From Emcibacter sp048269205 (GTDB lineage: Bacteria > Pseudomonadota > Alphaproteobacteria > Sphingomonadales > Emcibacteraceae): a stretch of 64,000 nt of DNA. The notes below the pieces were generated by a model that worked only from the letters and a program-made list of their open reading frames with translations, was not told the DNA's origin and did not search any database. Every line of letters starts with the position of its first letter. Position 1 is the stretch's first letter. Where the stretch lies: positions 620,001-684,000 of the forward strand of contig NZ_JBLXJC010000002.1 of assembly GCF_048269205.1 (NCBI RefSeq), read 5' to 3'. Position numbers and translations under genes: made by a program. Positions 25,943 through 34,340 of the stretch are shown piece after piece.

Positions 25943-26568
25943 GACCCCGACACCGCCAATTCCTGCTCCGCCGTCCGCATCAGCTCCCGGGTACGGGCGG
26001 AAAGGCTCTGGCTTTTGCCAAGCAGGACACCCAAAAGGTCACTGACCTCACTGCCGGCCATAAGGCGCCGGCCGAGGCTCAGGCAATCCTCCAGCAGCAT
26101 GTCCAGCCGGGCCTGCCGGTCGGCAAGGCGCGAGAGCGCCAGCTGGGCCCCGCGCCAATATTCCTGGCGGCGCATCTCGTCGGTGCTTGCCTCGATCTTT
26201 TGCAGGGATTGCCCGAGCTCCCGGGTGAACCCTGAGATTTCCGGTTCAATATCTGTATATCGTTGTTCCAGCTGAGCCAGTTGTACCCCGGCCTGATCAG
26301 CGGAAAGAATTTCTTGCTGACTGACCGGAGGAAGAGCCGCCGCCGGGCCTTCTACATCACCGGTCACCTCTTCTGATATGTCCTCTTCAGGCGCAAGCGG
26401 TTTGTCCCTGACCTCCTGCATATATTGCCAGGTTTCATCCGCCTTCATTTCCGGCTGGTCGGCATCGCCTGCACAGGCCTGCAGGAAAAGAGCCGTCAGA
26501 ATCGCGGCGCTACACATGAATTGACTGGTTCTGGACAATTTGACGGACACGGACTTCCCCGGCTTCAT
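25939..26568 (-). CDS. Putative lipoprotein with coiled-coil region, function unknown
   Basis: A 209-residue protein with a lipoprotein signal: basic start, hydrophobic stretch AAILTALFLQA and lipobox LQAC (Cys about residue 32). After an acidic linker (about 33-85) the rest is predicted helical and coiled-coil (QLEQRYTDIEPEISGFTREL and similar). It would be anchored to a membrane facing the periplasm. It overlaps the end of the convergent kinase gene by three bases. I do not recognise a family. Confidence 0.7.
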   Translation of the reverse strand: MKPGKSVSVKLSRTSQFMCSAAILTALFLQACAGDADQPEMKADETWQYMQEVRDKPLAPEEDISEEVTGDVEGPAAALPPVSQQEILSADQAGVQLAQLEQRYTDIEPEISGFTRELGQSLQKIEASTDEMRRQEYWRGAQLALSRLADRQARLDMLLEDCLSLGRRLMAGSEVSDLLGVLLGKSQSLSARTRELMRTAEQELAVSGS

Positions 26569-26674
26569 TGTGGGTTTTGCTTTATCGGCGCGAGTGTAAG
26601 CCAGCCAGCGTCATTGAACAAGCCGGAGTTCCCGAAGCCCGGGAAAAAAAATGACATAAAACTGCAAAGGGGGC

Positions 26675-26703
26675 TTGCAATTGGGCCCGGTTATGAGTAG
26701 TTT
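26675..26703 (+). promoter_or_regulatory. Possible promoter for tRNA-Arg
   Basis: TTGCAA (26675-26680) and a weak TAGTTT (26698-26703) are 17 bases apart, about 45 bases before the tRNA. An inverted repeat ATTCCT/AGGAAT lies in the leader at 26720-26741. The assignment is tentative because the -10 element is poor. Confidence 0.35.
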
Positions 26704-26746
26704 CCGCGCCACAGGATAGATTCCTGTATCTTTATAGGAATACTGC

Positions 26747-26823
26747 GCGCTCGTAGCTCAGCTGGATAGAGCACTAGACTACGAATCTAGGGGTCGGGAG
26801 TTCGAATCTTCCCGAGCGCGCCA
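26747..26823 (+). tRNA. tRNA-Arg, anticodon ACG
   Basis: A complete 77-nt cloverleaf. The acceptor stem GCGCTCG pairs with CGAGCGC, the D arm is GCTC/GAGC, the anticodon stem CTAGA/TCTAG encloses loop CTACGAA with anticodon ACG, and the T arm GGGAG-TTCGAAT-CTTCC is standard. The discriminator is G and CCA is encoded. Anticodon ACG (read as ICG after TadA editing) decodes CGU, CGC and CGA arginine codons. Confidence 0.97.
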
Positions 26824-26990
26824 TTTCCCCTCTCCTGATCTTCTTATATTCTCCGACCTTCAGCCGTTCACACGGGTTCTCGCAATGGCATTGCCCTACA
26901 GAAAGCATTGCACTCATGCCGGGAATGGGGTAAAAATTACAATAATTATAAAAAAGTCCGTACAGGGGGATTATTAGGGGAGAAAGCTGC

Positions 26991-27512
26991 ATGACAGCGA
27001 AAAAATACAGTACGGAACCCAGTACAGAACATAGGGCGGAAAACACCAACATAGAAAATGCCGTTCCTGAAAATGCCGAAATGTTTCTGGAAACATTCGT
27101 GCCATATGTGATGTATCGCATCACCAATCGCCTGAACAAGGAACTCCAGAAAGATCTCAGACCGCTCAACATCAACGTCTCGCGCTGGCGGGTTTTGGCG
27201 GCCCTCAACCTGCGCGACGGCCGGACCATGGGCGATCTCTGCACCTTTACCATGATTGAACAGTCTTCCCTGAGCCGCGTCGTGGACAATATGGTGGATG
27301 AAGGCCTTGTGTCCCGGCGCCTGCAAAAGGATGACAATCGCTTCGTCCATGTCTTCCTCACCGACAAGGGTCTTGCCCGGTACCGGGAAGTCTACCCCCA
27401 GGCCTTTTCCCGGCAGGATATCATCCTCGATGATTTTTCCGAGGAAGAACAGGATCAGTTGCTTCAGTTCCTGCATCGCATCGAGACAAATATCAGAAAA
27501 CACAGAAACTGA
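26991..27512 (+). CDS. MarR-family transcriptional regulator
   Basis: A 173-residue MarR-type dimeric repressor. After a hydrophilic N-terminal arm of about 35 residues come the dimer helix and the winged helix (SRWRVLAALNLRDGRTMGDL, then SSLSRVVDNMVDEGLVSRR as recognition helix and KDDNRFVHVFLTDKG as wing). AGGGGAG precedes the ATG. It lies 92 bp before avtA and near the ligM/metF genes. In Sphingobium SYK-6 vanillate and syringate demethylation is controlled by a MarR protein (DesR), so a link with ligM is possible but unproven. Confidence 0.9.
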   Translation: MTAKKYSTEPSTEHRAENTNIENAVPENAEMFLETFVPYVMYRITNRLNKELQKDLRPLNINVSRWRVLAALNLRDGRTMGDLCTFTMIEQSSLSRVVDNMVDEGLVSRRLQKDDNRFVHVFLTDKGLARYREVYPQAFSRQDIILDDFSEEEQDQLLQFLHRIETNIRKHRN

Positions 27513-27604
27513 TTTCCGACAGGTTTCATCAGACGGCTATCATTTTCCGTCGTTCCAAGTTATATATTCGGCAAGATTGTACGGAGTAACCAGGGGGCAG
27601 GAAC

Positions 27605-28864
27605 GTGAAGCTTTCTCTTTTCGGTCAGAAATTCGCCGGCGAGTCCGGTATCGTTGAACTGATGGACGATCTGGGCACAGCGCTCAGTGAAAACCCGGAT
27701 CTGATTTTCATGGGCGGCGGTAATCCTGCGCGCATTCCGGCCCTGGAGGATATCTTCCGCGACCGGCTCAAGGCGGTTCTTGAGGATAAGGAAAAATGTC
27801 ACGCACTGTTGGGTATCTATCAGGCCCACCAGGGAGAGAAAGCCTTTCTCGAGGAAGTGGCCGCCTTCCTGAACCGCCGGTTCGGCTGGGATCTCACCTG
27901 GCGCAATATCACCCTCTCCAACGGCAGCCAGCCCGCTTTCTTTGTCCTTTTCAATATGTTCGCAGGAAAGATGGCAGACGGCGGTCAAAGAACAATCCAC
28001 CTGCCTCTGATCCCGGAATATCTTGGCTATTCGGATGCCGGCATGACCGAGAAATTTTTCAGCGCTACCCGGCCGGATATCGAGCATCTGGACGACCGGC
28101 TGTTCAAATATCGCGTGGACTTTTCCGGTCTCGAACTGAATGACAGTATGGGGGCGCTGTGCGTTTCCCGCCCGACAAACCCCACAGGCAACGTCCTGAC
28201 CGACGGCGAAGTGGAACATCTGGATGACCTCGCCCGGAAGGCGGATATCCCGCTGATCATTGACGGCGCTTACGGCCTGCCCTTCCCCGGCATCATCTTT
28301 ACCGACGCCAAACCTGTCTGGAATGACAATATTGTCCTGATGCTGAGCCTGTCCAAACTGGGCCTGCCCGGGGTGCGCACCGGCATCATTGTCGCCCGCG
28401 AGGATATTGTCCAGGCCTTCGCCAATGCCACCACCATCGTCAACTTAAGCCTCGGCAACCTGGGTCCGGCACTGGTCCGGGATATGATTGCCAGTGACGA
28501 GATTCTTGACCTCAGCCAAAACCATATCACGCCCTTTTACCGGGAACGAGCCACCATCGCCGTGAACTGGTGCCGCGAGGAAATGGCCGGGCTGCCGGTT
28601 CATATTCACAAGCCGGAAGGGGCCATTTTCCTGTGGCTCTGGTTTGAAGGCCTGCCCGTCACCAGTCAGGAACTGTATGAACGCCTGAAGCAACGGGGCG
28701 TCCTGGTCATACCGGGACACAATTTTTTCGTCGGACTTGAAGGTGACTGGCCGCACAAGCACGAGTGCCTTCGCGTTTCCTACGCCCAGGATGAAAAAAC
28801 CATCCGCGAGGGCATCCGGATCATCGCCGAAGAAGTACGCCGCCTCTATGAGGAGCGGGCGTAA
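27605..28864 (+). CDS. avtA: Valine--pyruvate aminotransferase
   Basis: A 419-residue class I/II PLP aminotransferase. The start LFGQKFAGESGIVELMDDLG and length match the AvtA family, which interconverts valine plus pyruvate with 2-ketoisovalerate plus alanine. The PLP lysine is in LSLSKLGLPGVRTG (about residue 250), with SRPTNPTGN and the aspartate of IIDGAYGLPFPG as cofactor contacts. The start is GTG 27605, with GGGGGCAGG before it. A terminator-like hairpin follows, shared with the convergent metF. Confidence 0.88.
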   Translation: MKLSLFGQKFAGESGIVELMDDLGTALSENPDLIFMGGGNPARIPALEDIFRDRLKAVLEDKEKCHALLGIYQAHQGEKAFLEEVAAFLNRRFGWDLTWRNITLSNGSQPAFFVLFNMFAGKMADGGQRTIHLPLIPEYLGYSDAGMTEKFFSATRPDIEHLDDRLFKYRVDFSGLELNDSMGALCVSRPTNPTGNVLTDGEVEHLDDLARKADIPLIIDGAYGLPFPGIIFTDAKPVWNDNIVLMLSLSKLGLPGVRTGIIVAREDIVQAFANATTIVNLSLGNLGPALVRDMIASDEILDLSQNHITPFYRERATIAVNWCREEMAGLPVHIHKPEGAIFLWLWFEGLPVTSQELYERLKQRGVLVIPGHNFFVGLEGDWPHKHECLRVSYAQDEKTIREGIRIIAEEVRRLYEERA

Positions 28865-28867
28865 TCA

Positions 28868-28906
28868 TAAAAAAACAGGCCGTACCTCTGGAATGAGGCG
28901 GCCTGT
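28868..28906 (-). terminator. Rho-independent terminator for the ligM-metF transcript
   Basis: ACAGGCCG and CGGCCTGT-type arms (about 28875-28906) form a stem interrupted by CTC/GAG pairing. On the minus strand the hairpin is followed by a run of T (28868-28874). It ends the minus-strand transcript and may also slow avtA readthrough. Confidence 0.65.
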
Positions 28907-28929
28907 ATCAAGTCGGTATTGTAAGGTGT

Positions 28930-29784
28930 TCAGACGGCCAGATGCTTGCCGGCAAAATCGGCAGACTTGGCCAGGGAACCAAAGGTGAAGAAATGCACCC
29001 CGCTCAAACCAAGCGAGGGATCTGCCTCATTGGCTTTGGAGAGCTCTTCCAGAAGTTCTTCAGGCGTTTCTCCGGAAAGAATATTCATCGCCATATTTTC
29101 CCGCTCCTTGAGCGCCCTGAGGGACGGTCCCACACCGCAGGCCATGGCATATTTGATCAGGGTCAGGGTCTTGGCCGGACCGGCAACTCCGGCGCGGATC
29201 GGCGTATTGATACCCAGTTCCCGGAATCGTTTCGCCATATCGATAAAAGGTCGCGCATCAAAACAGAACTGGGTCACCAGTTCCACTTCAAGACCGGCTT
29301 TTGCCGCAGCCTCAAGTTTGTCTTTGATGGCCTGCTCCAGGATTCCGCCGGGGATACGGGCATGTCCTTCAGGATAACTGCCGATGTAGATTTTTTTGAT
29401 GCCGTGTTTTTCAAACAGGCCGGTTTCAATCAGTTCAAGGCTTGAACTATAGTCGCCGACCGGCTCGTCCCGGTCACCGCCCAGCACCAGGGCCCGGTCA
29501 ACACCGGCTTCCCGGACCAGACGGTCCAGCAGATTGTCCAGCGTGTTGTAATTTTCAATATTGCGGGCAACAATGTGAGGCACCGCATTCAGACCGGCTT
29601 CGCTAAGCTTGACAATGGCCGCCACCAGGTCATTCAGGGTATTCTTCGGCAGGGAAGCAACAAAAACCTCCGAACCGGGGGCCATTTTCTCTCCCGCTGC
29701 CTTGATGGACTTGCTATCGCCCGAGGTCACTTCCGCGGTATAGCCGCTCAAAAATCTGCCTAGTGCTGTTTGTTGGGTATTCAT
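28930..29784 (-). CDS. metF: Methylenetetrahydrofolate reductase (MetF family)
   Basis: A 284-residue TIM-barrel flavoprotein of the MetF family. It interconverts 5-methyl- and 5,10-methylene-tetrahydrofolate. Recognisable parts are EVFVASLP near the N terminus, NAVPHIVARNIENY, ALVLGGDRDEP and the folate region ELVTQFCFDARPF. I chose ATG 29784, preceded by GGTGAAG; an in-frame ATG five codons upstream is possible. It lies downstream of the LigM-type demethylase in the same direction. In Sphingobium SYK-6 MetF oxidises the methyl-folate made by LigM, and the same role is inferred here rather than methionine synthesis. Confidence 0.88.
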   Translation of the reverse strand: MNTQQTALGRFLSGYTAEVTSGDSKSIKAAGEKMAPGSEVFVASLPKNTLNDLVAAIVKLSEAGLNAVPHIVARNIENYNTLDNLLDRLVREAGVDRALVLGGDRDEPVGDYSSSLELIETGLFEKHGIKKIYIGSYPEGHARIPGGILEQAIKDKLEAAAKAGLEVELVTQFCFDARPFIDMAKRFRELGINTPIRAGVAGPAKTLTLIKYAMACGVGPSLRALKERENMAMNILSGETPEELLEELSKANEADPSLGLSGVHFFTFGSLAKSADFAGKHLAV

Positions 29785-29892
29785 TATCTTCACCGCCATT
29801 TAAAAGTTACTGAGGGCCGGGGATGAGGGTGACAATGCCGCGCCTTTCGGCGCGGTTGCCATTTGGAATGAATTCAGGCACCAGTTACTGGC

Positions 29893-31287
29893 TTAACCTT
29901 TGGTCCGCCAGCTGTCAGCATATGCTTCACGGGCAACTGCTGAGTAAGGTGTCGGACTCACAATCGCGCGGATTTCCATCTGCTTGTGCTTCTCAACAGT
30001 TGTTTTGTTGGTACCACCGTTGGGCTCACCCCAGACAACGGTCACTTCGTTACCGATCTCGATATCCGCATCGACAGTCGCCAGGGACAGGGCTGTCCGT
30101 TCGTTGGCGCTGTAACCTGTGAACATGGAGAAGCCAACATGATGGCCGTTGGCCATGATGGCGTCATAGTTGGAGGAGGCATAGTTGGCCAGCGGCAGGT
30201 CGAAGAACTTGCCGTTTTCCTCGCCAGTGAAGTAAGAGGCAAACAGGTTCGCCATATCCTCGCCGTTCCAGGCCAGGGTCACTTTCTTGCGCTGGGCGCC
30301 TTTGTCCATGGCTTCCAGAGCCTCGCGACCGATAAAGTCATGGTCGAACTTGATGAACGGACCGTAACCCAGGGCATAAGGAGTGACATAATAGTCTTCG
30401 ATATTGTCAGAGACAAAAGACCCACCGATAGAGCCCATGGCTTCATAGCTGTCGGCCGGAAGCCACTCACGATAGGCTTTCTCGCGCTCGTCCGAATAAA
30501 CGGCCGGCAGCGGAGACGGGATCCAGCCGGATTCCAGAGTGTTGGTGGCATATGTCCGGGACCCCACGGCCACGATGCCGAATTCGGCGCCGGCTTCCAG
30601 GATGGTGTTGCGGATCAGTTCGTAATCTTCGTAGGGACCCCAGATTTCCAGACCCGGTGCACCGGCCATACCGTGACGCAGGGCGTGCACTTTCTTGCCG
30701 GCAATGGTGATGTAATCAAAGTTGAAGAATTTGATTTCCGGAACCGGGCCGCCATTCAGTTTTTCAATAACATGTTTAGCGTTCGGGCCCTGAATCTGGA
30801 AGCGGTAGTGCTTGCGAACCACCGGTTTACCCATCGGCTGGGACGGTGAGCGGTTGTCATAAATGATTTCCACATCATATCCGCCGGTTTCAGCATGGAA
30901 CTGGATCCAGTTGGCAGTAGGGTTACGGCCCACGAAAACAAATTCATCTTCAGACATGCGGAAAAGAATACCGTCACCGATCACGTGACCGCTGTGAGAA
31001 CAGGGTACCATCTGCTTGGCGGTGCCGACCTTGAAGTTGGCAAAGCTGTTGATGGTCAGGTTGGACAGAAGCTTGAAGGCGTCCTTGCCGTTTACAAACA
31101 GGTCCACCATATGGTGGGACTGATCAAACAAAACAGCCGTTTCACGCCATGCCTTCTGTTCGTCACGCCAGTTGGAAAATTCAGTCGGCACAACCGGATA
31201 CACATAAGCACCGATCTTAGAGTTACGCAGCATTTCGACCGTGTTACCGGCGGCATTCAGTACGTCTTCAAGGTTCTTTGCAGCCAT
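29893..31287 (-). CDS. ligM: Tetrahydrofolate-dependent vanillate / 3-O-methylgallate O-demethylase (LigM type)
   Basis: A 464-residue GcvT-fold aminomethyltransferase-like enzyme that matches the LigM sequence of Sphingobium SYK-6, as I recall it, along nearly its whole length. It would move the methoxy methyl of vanillate or 3-O-methylgallate to tetrahydrofolate, giving protocatechuate or gallate. Residues Tyr28, His59, Arg121 and Tyr246 align with LigM Tyr29, His60, Arg122 and Tyr247, reported in its active site. Signature stretches are NTVEMLRNSKIGAYVYPVV, FDQSHHMVDL, RHGMAGAPGLEIWGPY and TLESGWIPSPLPA. ATG 31287 has GGAG upstream. It is longer than DmdA (about 370 residues), the main alternative; syringate demethylase DesA is a closer alternative. 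Confidence 0.88.
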   Translation of the reverse strand: MAAKNLEDVLNAAGNTVEMLRNSKIGAYVYPVVPTEFSNWRDEQKAWRETAVLFDQSHHMVDLFVNGKDAFKLLSNLTINSFANFKVGTAKQMVPCSHSGHVIGDGILFRMSEDEFVFVGRNPTANWIQFHAETGGYDVEIIYDNRSPSQPMGKPVVRKHYRFQIQGPNAKHVIEKLNGGPVPEIKFFNFDYITIAGKKVHALRHGMAGAPGLEIWGPYEDYELIRNTILEAGAEFGIVAVGSRTYATNTLESGWIPSPLPAVYSDEREKAYREWLPADSYEAMGSIGGSFVSDNIEDYYVTPYALGYGPFIKFDHDFIGREALEAMDKGAQRKKVTLAWNGEDMANLFASYFTGEENGKFFDLPLANYASSNYDAIMANGHHVGFSMFTGYSANERTALSLATVDADIEIGNEVTVVWGEPNGGTNKTTVEKHKQMEIRAIVSPTPYSAVAREAYADSWRTKG

Positions 31288-31376
31288 GACAGCTTGTCTC
31301 CTATATTGATTTATAGATGCGAGAGAGGAAACCCTCGCCAGTTCATGATTAAAATAATTCATACACGCAATTCATA

Positions 31377-31386
31377 TTGCATGCAA
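31377..31386. promoter_or_regulatory. Perfect palindrome upstream of ligM
   Basis: TTGCATGCAA is a perfect 10-bp palindrome about 90 bp before the ligM start, in the divergent ligM/purU promoter region. It is a candidate operator for the MarR or GntR regulator encoded nearby. Confidence 0.35.
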
Positions 31387-31450
31387 GATTTATTTTTGCT
31401 AGAGGTATTTCAGCTTATTTTACGGTTTATGGGCATTTTTTTTATTTTTT

Positions 31451-31466
31451 TGTATGCAAAAATACA
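31451..31466. promoter_or_regulatory. Inverted repeat TGTAT-N6-ATACA in the ligM/purU region
   Basis: TGTATGCAAAAATACA has inverted 5-bp arms and contains GTATGCA, which recurs in the repeats at 59549 and 59585. It lies about 82 bp before the purU start and 164 bp before the ligM start. Operator function is inferred. Confidence 0.35.
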
Positions 31467-31547
31467 TTTTCTGGCATATAAGACCGGATATAAGTACAAA
31501 GAAACCAACACGCCCAACAGGGATCGCTCGTACAGGAGAACAAAGCC

Positions 31548-32408
31548 ATGGATAACGCCTATATTCTGACCGTTTCATGTGATGACCAGCCGGGACTGGT
31601 AGCCAAGGTAAGCGGCCTTCTTTTTGAGCACGGCGCAAACGTACTGGATGCCCAGCATTTTCGGGACGGCGATACCAACCGCTTCTTTATGCGAATCGTT
31701 TATGACATTGCAGAAAACAGTGGCAAGGCAGACGCCCTGAAAAACGATTTCGGCCCGCTGGCGGAAAAATTCGGCATGACATGGCATATCCACAACAGGG
31801 CGGAAAAAAGAAAAGTCCTGCTTCTGGTTTCCAAGTTCGATCATTGTCTGGGCGATCTTCTTTATCGTAACCGGATCGGTGAACTGAATATGGATGTGGT
31901 GGGCATTGTCTCCAACCATCCCAAGGAAGTGCTGAACCTTACCCTGCTGGGCAATATCCCCTATTTTCATTTCCCCATTACCAAGGACACCAAACCGCAG
32001 CAGGAAGGACAGATCAAGAAAGTGATCGAGGATACAGGCGCCGAACTGGTGGTGCTGGCCCGCTATATGCAGATCCTGTCCGATGACTTCTCAGCCTACC
32101 TTTCCGGCCGGTGTATCAATATCCACCATTCCTTCCTGCCCGGCTTCAAGGGCGCCAAACCCTATCACCAGGCTTACGATCGCGGCGTGAAAATGATTGG
32201 TGCCACAGCCCACTATGTGACCGCCGACCTGGATGAAGGCCCGATCATCGTCCAGGATGTGGAGCCCATCAGCCACCGCGATACCCCGGACGATCTGGTC
32301 CGCAAGGGCCGCGATATCGAACGCCGGGTTCTGGCCCGGGCCGTTCAATATCACCTGGAAGACCGGGTCCTGACAAATGGCAGCAAGACGGTGGTTTTCC
32401 GCGACTGA
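31548..32408 (+). CDS. purU: Formyltetrahydrofolate deformylase
   Basis: Hydrolyses 10-formyl-tetrahydrofolate to formate and free tetrahydrofolate. The 286-residue protein has an N-terminal ACT domain (YILTVSCDDQPGLVAKVSG, about 4-22) and a formyltransferase-fold catalytic domain with the family motif IHHSFLPGFKGAKPYHQA (about 199-216) and the aspartate in TADLDEGPII. It is divergent from ligM across a 260-bp region and is followed 50 bp later by folD. This placement supports a role in returning tetrahydrofolate to LigM and expelling the methyl carbon as formate. DMSP demethylation clusters use a similar set. Confidence 0.94.
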   Translation: MDNAYILTVSCDDQPGLVAKVSGLLFEHGANVLDAQHFRDGDTNRFFMRIVYDIAENSGKADALKNDFGPLAEKFGMTWHIHNRAEKRKVLLLVSKFDHCLGDLLYRNRIGELNMDVVGIVSNHPKEVLNLTLLGNIPYFHFPITKDTKPQQEGQIKKVIEDTGAELVVLARYMQILSDDFSAYLSGRCINIHHSFLPGFKGAKPYHQAYDRGVKMIGATAHYVTADLDEGPIIVQDVEPISHRDTPDDLVRKGRDIERRVLARAVQYHLEDRVLTNGSKTVVFRD

Positions 32409-32458
32409 TCCAACAGCATAAATCAGGGGCAGCCCTTCGCGCCTCCGGGAGTTAGAAA

Positions 32459-33310
32459 TTGGCTAAAATTATTGACGGTAAAAAAGTCGCCGCGACCATT
32501 CGCGACGACTGCACGACACGTGTTGACAAGTTGCAACAAGCCGGGGTCACCCCTGGCCTTGCGGTTATTCTGGTAGGAAATGACCCCGCCTCGGCAGTCT
32601 ATGTCAGAAACAAGATCAAGGCTTGCGAAGCTGTTGGCATCAAATCGTTCAGCTATCATCATGATGTGGACATCACCACCGACGAGCTTGTCGCCCTGAT
32701 CGAAAAGCTGAACCAGGATCCGGAAGTACACGGCATTCTGGTGCAGCTTCCGCTGCCCAAACATATTGATATGGAGCGAGTGCTGGAAACCATCTCTGTT
32801 GAGAAAGATGTGGATGGTTTCCATCTCTATAATGTGGGCGGCCTTGTGGTTGGCAAGATGATTTTTTCCCCCTGCACCCCATATGGTGTGATGAAAATGC
32901 TGGAAAGCGAGAACATCCCGGTAGAAGGCCAGAATGTGGTCATTGTCGGGGCCAGCAACATCGTCGGCAAACCCATGGCCCTGATGCTGATGGCCAATGA
33001 CGCCACTGTTGCCGTCTGCCATGCCAAGACCCGGGACCTGGCCCAGTTCACCATACTGGCGGATATCCTGATTGTCGCTGCGGGTGTGCCCAATCTCATC
33101 CTGCCGCAGATGGTGAAAACCGGCGCCGTGGTTATTGACGTGGGCATCAACCGCCTTCCTGACGGCTCTCTCCGCGGTGATGTGGACTTTGAAGGGGTTT
33201 CGAAAAAAGCTTCCTACATCACGCCGGTTCCCGGCGGTGTAGGACCGATGACCGTCACCATGCTTCTGGTCAACACCATTGAATCAGCAGAAAGACGCCT
33301 CAGGAAATAA
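32459..33310 (+). CDS. folD: Methylenetetrahydrofolate dehydrogenase / methenyltetrahydrofolate cyclohydrolase
   Basis: The bifunctional FolD oxidises 5,10-methylene-tetrahydrofolate and hydrolyses the methenyl form to 10-formyl-tetrahydrofolate. In 283 residues it has the catalytic Tyr/Lys motif YVRNKIKACE (about 49-58), VQLPLPKHI, VDGFHLYNVG, the nucleotide loop GASNIVGKPMA and the C-terminal PVPGGVGPMT. The start is TTG 32459 with GGGAG about eight bases upstream; no ATG fits the conserved N terminus AKIIDGKKVA. Together with MetF and PurU it completes a route from methyl-folate to formate. Its stop abuts the convergent GntR gene with no gap. Confidence 0.95.
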   Translation: MAKIIDGKKVAATIRDDCTTRVDKLQQAGVTPGLAVILVGNDPASAVYVRNKIKACEAVGIKSFSYHHDVDITTDELVALIEKLNQDPEVHGILVQLPLPKHIDMERVLETISVEKDVDGFHLYNVGGLVVGKMIFSPCTPYGVMKMLESENIPVEGQNVVIVGASNIVGKPMALMLMANDATVAVCHAKTRDLAQFTILADILIVAAGVPNLILPQMVKTGAVVIDVGINRLPDGSLRGDVDFEGVSKKASYITPVPGGVGPMTVTMLLVNTIESAERRLRK

Positions 33311-34075
33311 TCAGTCGCCCTGACCCTTGCTGCTGGTCTGGTCCCCCAAATCCAGCAGCGACGCGCCGGGAATACGTTCCAGCAGATTTATGCGGCTCAA
33401 TGCGCGGGAGAATATCTTCAGTGCAAGCTGGGCATGTTCACGCCCCAGCGCCTCGGCCCGCAGTCCCTGGCCCTTCTCAATAGCGTCCAGAATATCGGCA
33501 TGCTGGAACTGACCAAACCTGAGCAGTTCGATATGTTCCTTTGAATCCCCGCCCGTAAACGCAAAGGCATTGGGGCCGGCAAAGGGGAGCGAGGAGACAT
33601 GACCGAAAGACCTGCGCAACATGGCGCTGTCTGAAAGGCCCAGGAGCAGCCGGTGAAACTCCGCATTAAGTTCCATATAGCGTTCCACCAGAACAGTCCG
33701 GTCTTCCAGTTCAATAATCCCGTCCAGCTTCCTTGTCACCTCCCGCAGGGGCTCCAGCTCTTCATCGGACGGCCGGCGTTCGGCGGCCCGGCGCGCCGCC
33801 ATACCTTCAAGAAATCCCCTGATTTCTATGGCGTCATGGACATCCTGAATGGTGAACTGACGCACCGTAAAGCCGCCCCGCGGCAGGGTACGCAAAAATC
33901 CTTCATGCTCGAGAATGGTCAGGGCCAGGCGCACCGGTGTGCGGGAAATATCCAGCTTGTCCACCACGGCCAGTTCGGAAACGCGCTGACCCACGGCAAA
34001 TTCGCCTGCAAGAATTAGCTCACGCAGTTTCTGCAAAGCCTGGACCTGTTGGGGAGAACGCGGCGTGACCTTCAT
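33311..34075 (-). CDS. GntR-family transcriptional regulator, FCD type
   Basis: A 254-residue regulator. The winged helix-turn-helix is at about residues 10-75 (VGQRVSELAVVDKLDISRTP then LRTLPRGGFTVRQF), followed by an all-helical FCD ligand domain with the metal-binding His/Asp pattern (AMEIRGFLEG-type helix, ELNAEFHRLLL). FCD-GntR proteins usually respond to acids; VanR, the vanillate regulator, belongs to this class. Its place beside folD and the ligM module makes a role in aromatic or C1 control plausible, but not shown. Confidence 0.9.
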   Translation of the reverse strand: MKVTPRSPQQVQALQKLRELILAGEFAVGQRVSELAVVDKLDISRTPVRLALTILEHEGFLRTLPRGGFTVRQFTIQDVHDAIEIRGFLEGMAARRAAERRPSDEELEPLREVTRKLDGIIELEDRTVLVERYMELNAEFHRLLLGLSDSAMLRRSFGHVSSLPFAGPNAFAFTGGDSKEHIELLRFGQFQHADILDAIEKGQGLRAEALGREHAQLALKIFSRALSRINLLERIPGASLLDLGDQTSSKGQGD

Positions 34076-34340
34076 TTCGATCCCGAACGGTGCGGATTAT
34101 AATTGTAACTCGAACTCATGGTGATGTCCTGACCTCTGTGTAATTGATTAAATCTTTTATGTTTTTCCGGCACAGTGCCGACATGAACGGCAATCAGAAA
34201 CCATGTATGCATTATGCTTTGAGCGAGCCTGATCAGTCAACGGGAAATATCCCCACCCGCAGAAATATCAGGATGTTAGAACATGGTTTCCCGCCACCAC
34301 CCGTATAATTTTTATTCCGTCATTCAGGAGAACAGAAAAC

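Noticed and set aside
29893..31287. DMSP demethylase DmdA or glycine cleavage T protein
   Set aside because: It is about 95 residues longer than DmdA, and the N terminus and aligned active-site residues follow LigM; no gcvH or gcvP genes are nearby.
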